A DNA stretch of 33,723 nucleotides from Eubacterium sp. TM05-53 (GCF_003436425.1 NZ_QSPK01000023.1:1-33723); one strand, 5' to 3'; positions 1-8,498 are shown, counted from the stretch's first letter. The notes: a model not told the origin generated them from the letters alone. Made by a program: numbers and translations.

Positions 1-8
1 AAAAAAAT

Positions 9-44
9 AAATAATCTTCAAACATGGAAAATTGAAGATTATTT
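9..44. terminator. Inverted repeat, probable terminator of the gene left of the window
   Basis: A perfect 13-bp inverted repeat (9-21 with 32-44) encloses a 10-base loop. On the minus strand it is followed by a long T-run (complement of 1-8). On the plus strand the 3' arm ends in ATTATTT and then a C. It may end the gene to the left or act in both directions; the neighbour is outside the window, so its role cannot be settled. Confidence 0.5.
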
Positions 45-75
45 CATGCGTAATCACTACATAGTTAAATTAAAT

Positions 76-104
76 TTGACACACATGGTTTGGACTTGTA
101 AAAT
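76..104 (+). promoter_or_regulatory. Sigma-A type promoter of gmk
   Basis: TTGACA (76-81), a 17-base spacer and TAAAAT (99-104) make a near-consensus housekeeping promoter. Transcription should start near 111. The promoter therefore excludes every in-frame ATG upstream of 133 as the start of gmk. Confidence 0.8.
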
Positions 105-132
105 GGATGAAAAGAGGGAGAGCAAGATTGTC

Positions 133-711
133 ATGCAAAGAGGTCTATTAATCATTTTGAGTGGTCCTAGTGGTGTTGGAAAAGGGACAATTCGAAAATA
201 TTTTGAAACAGATGAACGCCTAAATTTAGCGTATTCTACATCGATGACAACACGTAAGCCACGTGCTGGAGAAGTGGATGGAAGAGATTATTTCTTCTCA
301 ACACGTGAAGATTTTGAAAAAGCCATTCAGGAAGGTGAGCTTTTAGAGTGGGCCGAGTTTGTCGGAAACTATTATGGAACACCCTTAAAGGAAGTCAATC
401 GTTTACGCGATGAAGGAAAGAATGTCTTATTGGAAATTGAAGTGCAGGGAGCTATTCAAGTACAGGAAAAGTGTCCGGATGCGATTTCGATCTTTATTAT
501 TCCACCTTCAATGGAGGAATTGGAAAGACGTATTCGTGGTCGTAGCACAGAGCCTGAAGAAATCATTCAGCAACGACTTGCCAAGGCTAGCAACGAAATG
601 AAGATGGTATCTCAATATAAATATATTGTTTGTAATGATGATCCAAAGCTTGCAGCTGAGCTAATTAAGACGATTATTCTTCGTCATGTTGAGCTTGAAG
701 AAAACAAATAG
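133..711 (+). CDS. gmk: Guanylate kinase
   Basis: The product phosphorylates GMP to GDP with ATP in the cytosol, an essential step of guanine nucleotide synthesis. The P-loop GPSGVGKGT lies directly after the N-terminus, followed by the GMP-binding region (STSMTTRKPRAGEVDGRDY) and the conserved LLEWAEFVGNYYGTP stretch. The start is taken at ATG 133, giving 192 residues. The open frame extends upstream to 46, but a near-consensus promoter occupies 76-104, so ATGs at 46, 85 and 103 cannot lie usefully on the transcript. An AGGGAG-like ribosome site ends at about 120. The gene appears monocistronic: a new promoter begins right after its stop. Confidence 0.95.
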   Translation: MQRGLLIILSGPSGVGKGTIRKYFETDERLNLAYSTSMTTRKPRAGEVDGRDYFFSTREDFEKAIQEGELLEWAEFVGNYYGTPLKEVNRLRDEGKNVLLEIEVQGAIQVQEKCPDAISIFIIPPSMEELERRIRGRSTEPEEIIQQRLAKASNEMKMVSQYKYIVCNDDPKLAAELIKTIILRHVELEENK

Positions 712-740
712 TTGCAAATAAAGCTTTTTTGTGCTATAAA
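712..740 (+). promoter_or_regulatory. Promoter of the rimP-nusA-infB operon
   Basis: TTGCAA (712-717), a 17-base spacer and TATAAA (735-740) start one base after the gmk stop codon. The predicted transcript begins near 747 and would carry the hairpin at 759-782 in its leader. Confidence 0.7.
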
Positions 741-758
741 TACATTGTATAGAAATTC

Positions 759-782
759 AAGGAGTGGGTCGTACCACTCCTT
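759..782 (+). promoter_or_regulatory. Leader hairpin upstream of rimP
   Basis: A perfect 9-bp stem (AAGGAGTGG with CCACTCCTT) has a 6-base loop. It is followed by ATATTTT, a weak U-tract, and lies 24 bases before the rimP start. It could be a partial attenuator, a protein-binding site or an RNA-stability element. The 5' arm contains a Shine-Dalgarno-like AAGGAG that is paired in the stem and is distinct from the real rimP site near 794-800. Confidence 0.5.
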
Positions 783-806
783 ATATTTTGCACTAAGGAG
801 AAATGT

Positions 807-1265
807 ATGGACAATCTTAAAGAATGGATTGAAGAAGTTCTTAAGGACAATGGATGCCATTTGTATGAATTAGAATGGATTACAAATCAGGGTACACCAT
901 TATTAAGAGTTTCGGTTGAAAAAGAAGACGGTACAATGGATTTGGATACTTGTGCATCATGCTCAGATGCGATTGGTACAATGCTCGATGAAAAAGACTG
1001 GTATGCCAAAGAATACATGCTTGAAGTTTGTTCGCCAGGAGCGGAAAGAGAGCTTCGTACGGATGAAGAAATTCAAAGAGCCGTTGGCAAATATGTATTT
1101 GTCAAAATGAAGGATCCAAAACAAGGTTTAGATCAAGTCATTGGTGATCTTGTTGAAGCGACAGAAAATGATGTAACGATTTCATATCGTGATAAGACAA
1201 GAACAAAGAAGATCACTATTGAAAAGAGTAACATTCAGCTGATTATGACGGCTGTAAAGGTATAG
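807..1265 (+). CDS. rimP: Ribosome maturation factor RimP
   Basis: RimP assists assembly of the 30S ribosomal subunit in the cytoplasm. The 152-residue length and the order of conserved blocks fit the family: LYELEWITNQGTPLLRVSVEKEDG near the N-terminus, the CASCSDAIGTMLDE segment, and YMLEVCSPGAERELRTDEE before the C-terminal SH3-like half. The start at 807 is chosen over the out-of-frame ATG at 803 because CTAAGGAG sits about 6 bases upstream. It is the first gene of the operon with nusA, 10 bases ahead of it, and is preceded by the promoter at 712-740. Confidence 0.93.
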   Translation: MDNLKEWIEEVLKDNGCHLYELEWITNQGTPLLRVSVEKEDGTMDLDTCASCSDAIGTMLDEKDWYAKEYMLEVCSPGAERELRTDEEIQRAVGKYVFVKMKDPKQGLDQVIGDLVEATENDVTISYRDKTRTKKITIEKSNIQLIMTAVKV

Positions 1266-1275
1266 GAGAAAAAAG

Positions 1276-2889
1276 ATGAAACCAAAAATTAAAGTTGCAG
1301 ATTTAGCAAAAGCTCTACAGGGCATTGAAACAGATCGTCAATTAACAAAGGAAATTGTTGAAGATGCTTTAAAAGAAGCTTTGACAAAGGCTTACCGCAA
1401 ACACATCGAAATTCCAGATGCGTATGTTCGTGTAGACATTGTAGATGGAACAATTCACATTTACCACGAGCGTATGGTTGTTGAAGAAGTTGAAGATGAT
1501 GAATTAGAAATCGAATTGGAAGAAGCTCAAAAAGAAAATCCAAATATTCAATTAGGTGATATGGTTGGTGAAGAAGTGGATTTCACAGATTTTGATCGTG
1601 CGGCTGTTGTACTTGCCAAAAACGTGATGAAGCAAAAGATTCGTGAAGCTGAAAAAGCCTTGGTTTACGAAGAATATTGCGATAAAGTTGATGAAATGGT
1701 TCTAGGAACAATTGAAACAGTTGAAGAAAAATTTGTGATCGTAAATATTGGTAAAACATTTGCGATGATGAAAAAATCAGCTCAGATTCCAACAGAACAT
1801 TATAAAGAAGGCGACAACATCTTAGTTGTGATTACAGAAGTCAACAAAGAAACAAAGGGTGCTCAAGTTTTAGTATCTCGTGCAACTCCAGTATTTGTTC
1901 GTCGTTTATTTGAACGTGAAGTTCCAGAAATCTACAATGGAATCATTGAAATCAAAGCGATTGCCAGAGATCCAGGTGAAAGATGTAAGATTGCGGTTTA
2001 TTCACACAATGAAAACATCGACCCAATTGGAGCATGTATTGGTCCTCGTGGAAGTCGTGTACAAACAATCATTGAAGAATTGAATGGTGAAAAAATCGAT
2101 ATCTTCGAATGGTCTGACAACATTAGTGAATTGATTGCGAACGCATTAAGTCCAAGTGTGGGTGTTGCGGTGATTCCAAATGAAAATGTAAAAGATGGAT
2201 TGATCGTTGTTGTTCCAGATAACCAATTATCACTAGCAATTGGTAAGCGTGGTAAAAATGCGCGTTTGGCTGTTAAATTAACAAACCACAAGATCGATAT
2301 CAAATCGGAAAGCGAAATGCAGGAATTGGGTATTGACTACATGGCTATCAGTGCAAAAATGCAAGAAGAATATGAAGAAAAGAAAGCTAAAGAACGTGCT
2401 TATAAACAACAACAGAAGATTGATGAATTAAAATCAAATGAAGCCGATATTGAAAACATCGATGTTGCTGATTTCACATATGAAGATGAAGAAGTGGATG
2501 CAGTTGAAGAACATGCCCAAGATACTTTATTTGAAAAAGAGAATGTGGTTGAAGAAAAAGAAGTCGATGAAATGGAAGAATTGGCTCGTATTGCGAAACA
2601 AAATCGTAAAGAAAAGACAGCTGCTGATGTAAAGGAATATACTTCTAAGTTTGAATCTATGGCGGATGCTTCAAATAAACAAGAAGAGCCTCAAGTTTCT
2701 AAACCTAAAAAAGAAAAGGTTGAAGAAGAAAAGAAACCAGTTGAAGTTAAGAAATTTAACTATGAAGATATGAAACCAATCTATTCGGATGAAGAGTTGG
2801 CTGAAATCGAAGAACAGGAATATGAAGATGAAAATGCCTGGGACGATGATGTTGACTACGAAGAATATGATGAATATTATGATGACTAG
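1276..2889 (+). CDS. nusA: Transcription elongation/termination factor NusA, with a long acidic C-terminal extension
   Basis: NusA binds RNA polymerase and nascent RNA and modulates pausing, termination and antitermination. The polymerase-binding N-terminal domain covers about residues 1-130. An S1 domain begins near residue 142 (VLGTIETVEEKFVIVNIG). KH domains carry GPRGSR near 256 and GKRGKNAR near 323. Typical Gram-positive NusA ends soon after the second KH domain; Bacillus NusA is about 370 residues. This one continues from about residue 355 to 537 with a lysine/glutamate-rich, probably coiled-coil or disordered tail that ends in a run of Asp, Glu and Tyr. The tail is unlike the duplicated acidic repeats of enterobacterial NusA as far as I can see. 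A good ribosome site (AGGAGAAAAAAG) precedes the start. Confidence 0.95.
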   Translation: MKPKIKVADLAKALQGIETDRQLTKEIVEDALKEALTKAYRKHIEIPDAYVRVDIVDGTIHIYHERMVVEEVEDDELEIELEEAQKENPNIQLGDMVGEEVDFTDFDRAAVVLAKNVMKQKIREAEKALVYEEYCDKVDEMVLGTIETVEEKFVIVNIGKTFAMMKKSAQIPTEHYKEGDNILVVITEVNKETKGAQVLVSRATPVFVRRLFEREVPEIYNGIIEIKAIARDPGERCKIAVYSHNENIDPIGACIGPRGSRVQTIIEELNGEKIDIFEWSDNISELIANALSPSVGVAVIPNENVKDGLIVVVPDNQLSLAIGKRGKNARLAVKLTNHKIDIKSESEMQELGIDYMAISAKMQEEYEEKKAKERAYKQQQKIDELKSNEADIENIDVADFTYEDEEVDAVEEHAQDTLFEKENVVEEKEVDEMEELARIAKQNRKEKTAADVKEYTSKFESMADASNKQEEPQVSKPKKEKVEEEKKPVEVKKFNYEDMKPIYSDEELAEIEEQEYEDENAWDDDVDYEEYDEYYDD

Positions 2890-2900
2890 GAGTTGGTTTC

Positions 2901-3161
2901 ATGCGTAAGATTCCAATGCGAAAATGTGTCGTAACGCAAGAGCGTTTCCCTAAAAAGGATTTGATTCGTGTGGTACGTACACCTGAACAAACAATTGAGA
3001 TCGATTTAACAGGTAAAAAGAATGGGCATGGGGCTTATATTTCTAAAAGCTTAGAAACGTTAGCTCTTGCCAAAAAGAATAAGGCTTTACAAAGGGCTTT
3101 AGAAACTGAAATTCCCGATGAAGTATATCAGGAATTAGAAGCAATCATTACCAATGAATAA
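2901..3161 (+). CDS. ylxR: YlxR/RnpM-family RNA-binding protein
   Basis: A small basic protein of 86 residues from the DUF448 family, regularly encoded between nusA and infB. It opens with MRKIPMRKCVVTQERFPKKDLIRVV, matching the family's conserved R-x-C-(V/I)-x-(T/C)-x-(E/K) segment, and contains GRGAY-like NGHGAYIS. Bacillus YlxR has been described as an RNase P modulator (RnpM); the exact role here is inferred from that family. It begins 11 bases after the nusA stop with AGGAG upstream. Its 3' end overlaps the next gene by 8 bases, which implies translational coupling. Confidence 0.9.
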   Translation: MRKIPMRKCVVTQERFPKKDLIRVVRTPEQTIEIDLTGKKNGHGAYISKSLETLALAKKNKALQRALETEIPDEVYQELEAIITNE

Positions 3162-3444
3162 AGTTACGAATTTGATACAGCTAGCATATCGTGCTGGTAA
3201 AGTAGCAAAGGGTGATTCTTTACTTGTTAGTATTCAAAAATCTCAAGCAAAACTTGTACTTGTATCTTCTTTATGCGGACAAAACCGTATGAAGAAGATT
3301 CAGGATAAATGCACATATTACAATGTGCCGTATATAGTGGTAGAACCATCTGTATTAGATGATGTTTCTTATAAAAAGATGAGTGCTATTGCGATTGTAG
3401 ATAGTGGCTTTGCCAAAGTGATTATCGAAAAGATGAAAGGTTAG
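3154..3444 (+). CDS. ylxQ: L7Ae-family ribosomal/K-turn-binding protein YlxQ
   Basis: A 96-residue protein of the L7Ae/L30e/S12e fold, which binds kink-turn RNA. The motif [29 protein letters not shown] is the usual L7Ae N-terminal helix-strand unit, and [11 protein letters not shown] follows. It overlaps ylxR by 8 bases and lies 8 bases before infB, the conserved Gram-positive order. A role in ribosome or RNase P-related RNA binding is inferred from the family, not visible directly. Confidence 0.88.
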   Translation: MNKVTNLIQLAYRAGKVAKGDSLLVSIQKSQAKLVLVSSLCGQNRMKKIQDKCTYYNVPYIVVEPSVLDDVSYKKMSAIAIVDSGFAKVIIEKMKG

Positions 3445-3452
3445 GTGATTCG

Positions 3453-5306
3453 ATGGCTTATAACAACAACAATAAAAACAAAAAGAAACCAAATCGAAAA
3501 GGGCATAAGAGTTCGTATCAGTCTAATGCACCTAAAAAGGAAGAAGCAGTAAAGGAAATCACATATAGTGATGCGATTACTGTAGGTCAGTTAGCACAAT
3601 TGCTTCACAAAAATAGTTCTGAAATCATTAAATTCTTATTTATGATGGGAAATATGTCAACAATCAATACAGTATTATCAGATGAGGATATTGAATTGAT
3701 CTGTATGAACTTCAATGTAGAAGTACATAAAGAAGTTGTTGTTGACGAAGATGATATTGAAGAACAACTTCAAAATGTAGAAGAAGACGAATCTAAATTA
3801 GTACCTCGTCCTCCAGTTGTCACAATCATGGGTCACGTTGACCATGGTAAAACAACATTGTTGGATACAATTCGTAAAGCGAATGTTACAGAAGGTGAAT
3901 TTGGTGGTATCACACAACACATTGGTGCGTACCAGGTATCCTTAAAGGGAAGAAAAGTAACATTCTTAGATACACCAGGTCACGAAGCCTTTACTGCAAT
4001 GCGTGCTCGTGGTGCGGAAGTAACGGATATCGTAATTATCGTTGTTGCGGCCGATGATGGTGTAATGCCTCAGACAAAAGAAGCGGTAGACCATGCCAAA
4101 GCTGCTGGTGTTCCAATTGTAGTTGCCGTTAATAAAATTGATAAGCCAGGCGCAAATCCAGATCGTATCATGTCCGAAATGAGTGAACTAGGAATTATGC
4201 CTGAAGAATGGGGTGGAGATACAATCTTTACTCAAGTATCTGCGAAAAAGGGAACAGGCGTTCCAGAATTGTTGGAAACGATGTTATTAGTTGCAGATAT
4301 GCAAGAATTAAAGGCAAATCCAGATACAAATGCTTCTGGTACTGTTATTGAAGCGAAGTTAGATAAGGGTCGTGGACCAGTTGCGACAGTGTTAGTACAA
4401 CGTGGTACATTACATACGGGAGACAGCGTTGTGGTTGGTACTTCTTATGGTCGTGTTCGTAAGATGACAAACGATCGTGGTATGGAAATCAAACATGCAG
4501 AACCAAGTTGTCCAGTTGAAATCATTGGTCTAAATGAAGTGCCTAGAGCTGGTGATGTCTTCATGTCTTATGATAGCTATAAGAAAGCAGCTGAAATTGC
4601 TGGTCATCGTTTGGATAAACAAATTGAAAAAGAACGTAATTCAACAAGTGCAATGTCTTTGGAAGATTTGGCTAAGAAAATTGATGAGGGTGATGTTCAA
4701 GAAATCAATGTCTTGATCAAAGCCGATGTTCAAGGTTCTGCCGAAGCTTTAAAGGCAAGTATGGAAAAACTAGAAGTCGATGGAAATGTTCGTATCAATG
4801 TCATTCGTTCAACAGTAGGTACAATTACAGAATCTGATATCTTACTAGCAAGTGCATCGAATGCGATTATTTATGGTTTCAACATTCGTCCTAGTGCAGC
4901 TATTCGTAAAAAAGCCGAAGAAGAAGGTGTGGAAATCCGTTTACACAACATCATCTATAAGGCTCTTGAAGAATTACAGGCTGCTATGAAAGGTATGCTT
5001 GCACCGGTATATGAAGAAGTTGTTATTGGTCAGGCGGATGTTCGTCAGATTTATAAGGTAAGTAAGATTGGTACAATTGCCGGATGTATGGTTACGGATG
5101 GTAAGATAAAACGTGACTGTAAAGTTCGCTTGATTCGTGAAGGTATCGTTATCTATACAGGAAAACTTGGATCATTACGTCGTTTCGACAATGATGTTAA
5201 GGAAGTTATAAATGGTTACGAATGTGGTATGACAATTGAAAACTTTAACGATATTAAAGTAGGAGATATTATAGAAGGCTTCGAAGATCAGGAAGTGGAA
5301 GAATAG
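3453..5306 (+). CDS. infB: Translation initiation factor IF-2
   Basis: IF-2 is the GTPase that places initiator fMet-tRNA on the 30S subunit and promotes 50S joining. The G1 motif GHVDHGKT is at residues 127-134, followed by DTPGHEAF (G3) and NKID (G4). The EF-Tu-like domain II and the C-terminal fMet-tRNA-binding region ([24 protein letters not shown]) follow. At 617 residues it is short: the N-terminal region before the G domain is only about 120 residues, a lysine/asparagine-rich start plus one IF2_N unit ([13 protein letters not shown]). The longer N-terminal arm seen in Bacillus or E. coli is absent. Confidence 0.96.
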   Translation: MAYNNNNKNKKKPNRKGHKSSYQSNAPKKEEAVKEITYSDAITVGQLAQLLHKNSSEIIKFLFMMGNMSTINTVLSDEDIELICMNFNVEVHKEVVVDEDDIEEQLQNVEEDESKLVPRPPVVTIMGHVDHGKTTLLDTIRKANVTEGEFGGITQHIGAYQVSLKGRKVTFLDTPGHEAFTAMRARGAEVTDIVIIVVAADDGVMPQTKEAVDHAKAAGVPIVVAVNKIDKPGANPDRIMSEMSELGIMPEEWGGDTIFTQVSAKKGTGVPELLETMLLVADMQELKANPDTNASGTVIEAKLDKGRGPVATVLVQRGTLHTGDSVVVGTSYGRVRKMTNDRGMEIKHAEPSCPVEIIGLNEVPRAGDVFMSYDSYKKAAEIAGHRLDKQIEKERNSTSAMSLEDLAKKIDEGDVQEINVLIKADVQGSAEALKASMEKLEVDGNVRINVIRSTVGTITESDILLASASNAIIYGFNIRPSAAIRKKAEEEGVEIRLHNIIYKALEELQAAMKGMLAPVYEEVVIGQADVRQIYKVSKIGTIAGCMVTDGKIKRDCKVRLIREGIVIYTGKLGSLRRFDNDVKEVINGYECGMTIENFNDIKVGDIIEGFEDQEVEE

Positions 5307-5307
5307 T

Positions 5308-5646
5308 ATGTCATTAAAAACAGAACGTATGGAGATGACAATTCAAAGAGAGATTTCACGTATTCTTCAATTTGAATTGAAAAATCCGAACTTAGGTTTT
5401 TGCACGGTAACGGATGTACAATGTACAAATGATTTATCACAAGCCAAAGTCTATGTTACATTCCTTGGGAAACAAGGTCGTAATGATGCGGGTATGCGTG
5501 TGTTAAATCAATCAAAAGGATTTATTCGTTCCGGTGTTGCAAAGAAAATAAAGATTCGTAAGATGCCAGAATTGATCTTTATTCAAGATACAAGTCTTGA
5601 ACAGGGAAATAAGATTGAAAACATCTTAAAGGAAATTGAAAAATAG
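5308..5646 (+). CDS. rbfA: Ribosome-binding factor A
   Basis: RbfA is a KH-like cold-shock factor needed for late 30S maturation and 16S rRNA 5' end processing. At 112 residues it has the family length, with the N-terminal RMEMTIQREISRIL helix, the central VTDVQCTNDLSQAKVYVTFLG strand unit and C-terminal ELIFIQDTSLEQGNKIENIL. It begins one base after the infB stop, so it is likely translationally coupled. It is the last gene of the operon: its stop codon already lies in the terminator hairpin. Confidence 0.94.
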   Translation: MSLKTERMEMTIQREISRILQFELKNPNLGFCTVTDVQCTNDLSQAKVYVTFLGKQGRNDAGMRVLNQSKGFIRSGVAKKIKIRKMPELIFIQDTSLEQGNKIENILKEIEK

Positions 5647-5674
5647 AGAAGACTTTAACGGTCTTCTCTTTTAT
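5645..5674. terminator. Bidirectional intrinsic terminator between rbfA and the small minus-strand gene
   Basis: A 9-bp stem (AGAGAAGAC with GTCTTCTCT, 7-base loop) is followed by TTTTATTTT on the plus strand. On the minus strand the mirrored stem is followed by ATTTTT. It can end both the rbfA operon and the convergent small gene, whose last five codons lie within it. Confidence 0.85.
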
Positions 5675-5801
5675 TTTGGCTTGATAGAATAAAGCAACAG
5701 ATGCCTAATGGCAAGTAGACGATGTTCTTTGTTAAGAAATATGTGAATATAAAACATATTCCCGCGATAATAAATAGTATTTGGTTTAGATTTGATTTCA
5801 T
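5655..5801 (-). CDS. Small two-helix membrane protein, unknown function
   Basis: An open frame of 48 codons plus stop on the minus strand, too short for usual ORF cut-offs. ATG at 5801 is preceded by GAAGGAATAACA, a good ribosome site with about 7 bases spacing, and TATAAT lies shortly upstream (complement near 5820-5826). After a short polar start (MKSNLNQ), residues about 8-24 and 27-40 are two hydrophobic segments split by TKN. The C-terminus is charged (QNKREDR). The 3' end runs into the rbfA terminator hairpin. I do not recognise a family. Support comes from the ribosome site, the unbroken frame and the clear membrane pattern. Confidence 0.6.
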   Translation of the reverse strand: MKSNLNQILFIIAGICFIFTYFLTKNIVYLPLGICCFILSSQNKREDR

Positions 5802-5866
5802 TGTTATTCCTTCATTTTGATTATAGCAAAGAATATAATTTGAATTTTAAAAAGTAAGAGAAAAAG

Positions 5867-5898
5867 AAGAGATTCAGTTTTGTCTGAATCTCTTTTTA
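5867..5898 (-). terminator. Intrinsic terminator after the first thiolase gene
   Basis: An 11-bp stem (AAGAGATTCAG with CTGAATCTCTT, 6-base loop) lies 28 bases beyond the thiolase stop. On the minus strand it is followed by CTTTTTCTC. The plus strand also has a short T-run, so it may work both ways. Confidence 0.8.
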
Positions 5899-5925
5899 GA
5901 AGTAGTTAGTTATTATTGATTTAAA

Positions 5926-7110
5926 TTAGTCACGTTCTACGATAGTAGCACAACCCATACCACCACCGATGCAAAGTGTAGCTAAACCTTTCTTAGCATC
6001 ACGTTTTTGCATTTCGTGTAGTAATGTAACTAAAATACGGCATCCACTAGCTCCAACTGGGTGACCTAATGCAACGGCTCCACCGTTAACGTTAACTTTG
6101 CTCATATCGAATCCTAATTCTTTAGCAACAGCAACTGATTGTGCAGCAAATGCTTCGTTAGCTTCGATCAAGTCCATATCATCAACTGTTAATCCAGTTC
6201 TTTCCATAACTTTACGAGTAGCAGCCACTGGTCCAATACCCATAATTTCTGGTTCAACACCAGCTAATGCACCTTGTACCCAAGTAGCCATTGGTGTAAC
6301 ACCTAATTCTTTTGCTTTTTCTTCGCTCATAACAACGATTGCAGCAGCACCATCATTGATTCCTGAAGCATTACCAGCAGTTACCATTCCGCCTTCTTTA
6401 CCAGAGCAGCAACGTAATTTTGCCAATGTTTCAACAGTTGTTCCTGGACGAGGTCCTTCATCCACTTTGAATTCAACGATTTGTTTTTTAACTTTAACTG
6501 GAACTGGTACGATTTCATCATCGAATTTGTGTTCAGCCATAGCTTTTTCTGCTTTTTGTTGAGAGTTAGCTGAGAATTCATCTAATTCTTCACGAGTTAA
6601 GTTCCAACGATCACAGATGTTTTCAGCAGTAATCATCATGTGGTAGTGGTTGAATGCATCTGTTAATGCATCGTTTACCATTGTATCGACGATAGTAGCG
6701 TTGTTCATACGGTAACCAAAACGTGCTTTAGTCATAGCATATGGTGCCATTGACATATTTTCCATACCACCAGCAACAACGATATCAGCTTGACCAGCCA
6801 TGATCATTGCAGCGGCTTGGTTAACACAGTTCAAACCAGATCCACAAACAACGTTTAATGTTACGGCAGGAACTTCAATTGGTAGACCAGCTTTGATACT
6901 AGCTTGACGAGCAACGTTTTGTCCTTGAGCAGCTTGGATAACGCATCCCATTAATACTTCGTCAACTTGTTCAGGTTTAACACCTGCACGGTTCAATGCT
7001 TCTTTAATAACAATAGAACCTAATTCAGCAGCTGGAGTGTTACTTAAAGCTCCACCCATTTTACCAATAGCAGTACGACATGCACCTGCTAAAACTACTT
7101 TTTTTGTCAT
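5926..7110 (-). CDS. thlA: Acetyl-CoA C-acetyltransferase (thiolase), copy 1
   Basis: It condenses two acetyl-CoA to acetoacetyl-CoA, the first step of butyrate formation. The nucleophilic cysteine is in NVVCGSG (Cys89). The C-terminal catalytic blocks [15 protein letters not shown] and LCIGGGMG are both intact. ATG 7110 gives 394 residues, the normal thiolase length, and has GGAGG 9 bases upstream. The frame extends to 7143, but that start would add 11 unusual residues and cover the ribosome site. It lies downstream of and in the same direction as the second thiolase, separated by that gene's terminator, so it probably has its own promoter. The two thiolases are clearly diverged (for example [19 protein letters not shown] here versus GGVESMTRAPFMLSYKNRTG), so this is not a recent duplication. 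Confidence 0.93.
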   Translation of the reverse strand: MTKKVVLAGACRTAIGKMGGALSNTPAAELGSIVIKEALNRAGVKPEQVDEVLMGCVIQAAQGQNVARQASIKAGLPIEVPAVTLNVVCGSGLNCVNQAAAMIMAGQADIVVAGGMENMSMAPYAMTKARFGYRMNNATIVDTMVNDALTDAFNHYHMMITAENICDRWNLTREELDEFSANSQQKAEKAMAEHKFDDEIVPVPVKVKKQIVEFKVDEGPRPGTTVETLAKLRCCSGKEGGMVTAGNASGINDGAAAIVVMSEEKAKELGVTPMATWVQGALAGVEPEIMGIGPVAATRKVMERTGLTVDDMDLIEANEAFAAQSVAVAKELGFDMSKVNVNGGAVALGHPVGASGCRILVTLLHEMQKRDAKKGLATLCIGGGMGCATIVERD

Positions 7111-7159
7111 ATTAATATTCCTCCATGTAAGACTATAAGTCATTTACCTTTTAAACTTT

Positions 7160-7189
7160 AACATAGTGAATGATGAAAATCAATCACAA
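7160..7189 (-). promoter_or_regulatory. Possible promoter of thiolase copy 1
   Basis: On the minus strand TTGTGA (7189-7184), an 18-base spacer and TATGTT (7165-7160) are each 4 of 6 to consensus. It is the best candidate between the terminator of copy 2 and the start of copy 1, but it is weak. Confidence 0.35.
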
Positions 7190-7218
7190 ATTAAAAAATT
7201 CACAAGTGAATCTAAAGA

Positions 7219-7243
7219 AATAAGGAGAACTCGTCTCCTTATT
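7219..7243 (-). terminator. Intrinsic terminator after thiolase copy 2
   Basis: A perfect 10-bp stem (AATAAGGAGA with TCTCCTTATT) with a 5-base loop begins 3 bases after the stop of the 7246-8451 gene. The minus-strand continuation is TCTTTAGATTC, only moderately T-rich, so some readthrough into copy 1 is possible. Confidence 0.7.
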
Positions 7244-7245
7244 GA

Positions 7246-8451
7246 TTAATCGCACATTTTTACGATAACAGCGGCACCTTGTCCTCCACCAATACATAGG
7301 GAAGCAAGACCAATTTTTGATTTACGTTTTTGCATTTCATATAACAATGAAACTAAGATACGGTTTCCACTCGCACCAACTGGGTGACCTAAAGCAATAG
7401 CTCCACCATTTACGTTTGTCTTAGCTAAGAAGGCTTCACGATCCATACCTGTAGCTTCTTCCAATTCGTGGATAACACCTAATGATTGAGCAGCAAATGC
7501 TTCGTTCAATTCAACTAGGTCAAGATCTTCGATTTTTAAATCTGCATATTTTAATGCGTTTAAGATAGCTGGTGTTGGACCAAGTCCCATAACTCGTGGA
7601 TCAACTCCACCTTGTCCAAATCCGATAACTTCAGCGATTGGTGTTAAGTTATATTTTTTAACAGCATCTTCGCTGGCAACGATAGTAAATGATGCACCAT
7701 CATTGATACCAGAAGCATTACCTGCAGTAACAGTTCCGTCAGCATTGAATGCTGGACGTAATTTAGCTAATTTTTCTAAGCTTGTCTTACGAGGGTGTTC
7801 ATCTGTATCAAATACAACTTCACCTTTACGAGTTTTATAAGTAATAGGAACGATTTCATCTTTGAATTTACCTGCAGCAATAGCAGCTAAAGCTTTTTCT
7901 TGAGAAGCAAATGCGAATTCATCTTGTGCTTCACGAGAAATGTTGTATTTTTTAGCGATGTTGTCAGCAGTACATCCCATGTGAATTCCATACATTGCAT
8001 CTGTTAAACCATCGTGTAACATAGCATCGACTAATTTTTGGTCTCCCATCTTAGTTCCTGTACGGTTTTTGTAGCTCAACATGAATGGAGCACGAGTCAT
8101 AGATTCAACACCACCAGCAACATATAAGTCACCAAAGTTAGCTTGAATACGAAGTGTAGCTTCCATAACGGCTTTTAAACCTGAACCACATAACATATTG
8201 ATTGATTGTGCACATACTTCAACAGGAATACCTGCATCGAATGCAACGTGACGAGCAATGTTTTGTCCTAAACCGGCAGCGATTACGTTACCAATAATAA
8301 CTTCGTCCAAGTTTGCTGGATCAATGTTTGCTTGTTTAATAGTTTCCTTTAAAACTGTAGCTCCAACAGTTGCTAAATCCACATCTGTTAGACTTCCCAA
8401 AAAAGTACCAATTGCACTACGTTTCGCAGCAACAATATAAGCTTTTCTCAT
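7246..8451 (-). CDS. thlB: Acetyl-CoA C-acetyltransferase (thiolase), copy 2
   Basis: A second biosynthetic-type thiolase of 401 residues. Cys88 in NMLCGSG is the acyl-accepting residue; [15 protein letters not shown] and LCIGGGQG complete the active site. It is transcribed divergently from bcd. A promoter (TTGACA, 17 bases, TAGACT) lies at 8527-8499 on the minus strand, and a Rex-like site sits just upstream of it. The ribosome site before ATG 8451 is weak (AGTAGG). This copy is the one most directly wired to the shared control region, so it is the likelier partner of the bcd operon. A role in acetoacetyl-CoA breakdown cannot be excluded by sequence. Confidence 0.93.
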   Translation of the reverse strand: MRKAYIVAAKRSAIGTFLGSLTDVDLATVGATVLKETIKQANIDPANLDEVIIGNVIAAGLGQNIARHVAFDAGIPVEVCAQSINMLCGSGLKAVMEATLRIQANFGDLYVAGGVESMTRAPFMLSYKNRTGTKMGDQKLVDAMLHDGLTDAMYGIHMGCTADNIAKKYNISREAQDEFAFASQEKALAAIAAGKFKDEIVPITYKTRKGEVVFDTDEHPRKTSLEKLAKLRPAFNADGTVTAGNASGINDGASFTIVASEDAVKKYNLTPIAEVIGFGQGGVDPRVMGLGPTPAILNALKYADLKIEDLDLVELNEAFAAQSLGVIHELEEATGMDREAFLAKTNVNGGAIALGHPVGASGNRILVSLLYEMQKRKSKIGLASLCIGGGQGAAVIVKMCD

Positions 8452-8498
8452 TTGTATACCTACTTTCTACTCTGAATCGAGATTCACTTTACATGCTT

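Noticed and set aside
6098..6562. 154-codon plus-strand frame within thiolase copy 1
   Set aside because: It lies opposite a gene with complete thiolase motifs; its composition (Ser/Thr/Ala/Ile-rich) is that of a shadow frame and it has no ribosome site.
7188..7205. Possible fourth Rex site before thiolase copy 1 (TTGTGAA half on the minus strand)
   Set aside because: Only one half-site is good; the other (TTAATTT) has three mismatches out of seven in an AT-rich stretch.
7199..7212. Small palindrome ATTCACAAGTGAAT between the thiolase genes
   Set aside because: Six-base arms in AT-rich DNA next to a terminator; no supporting second copy at another promoter.
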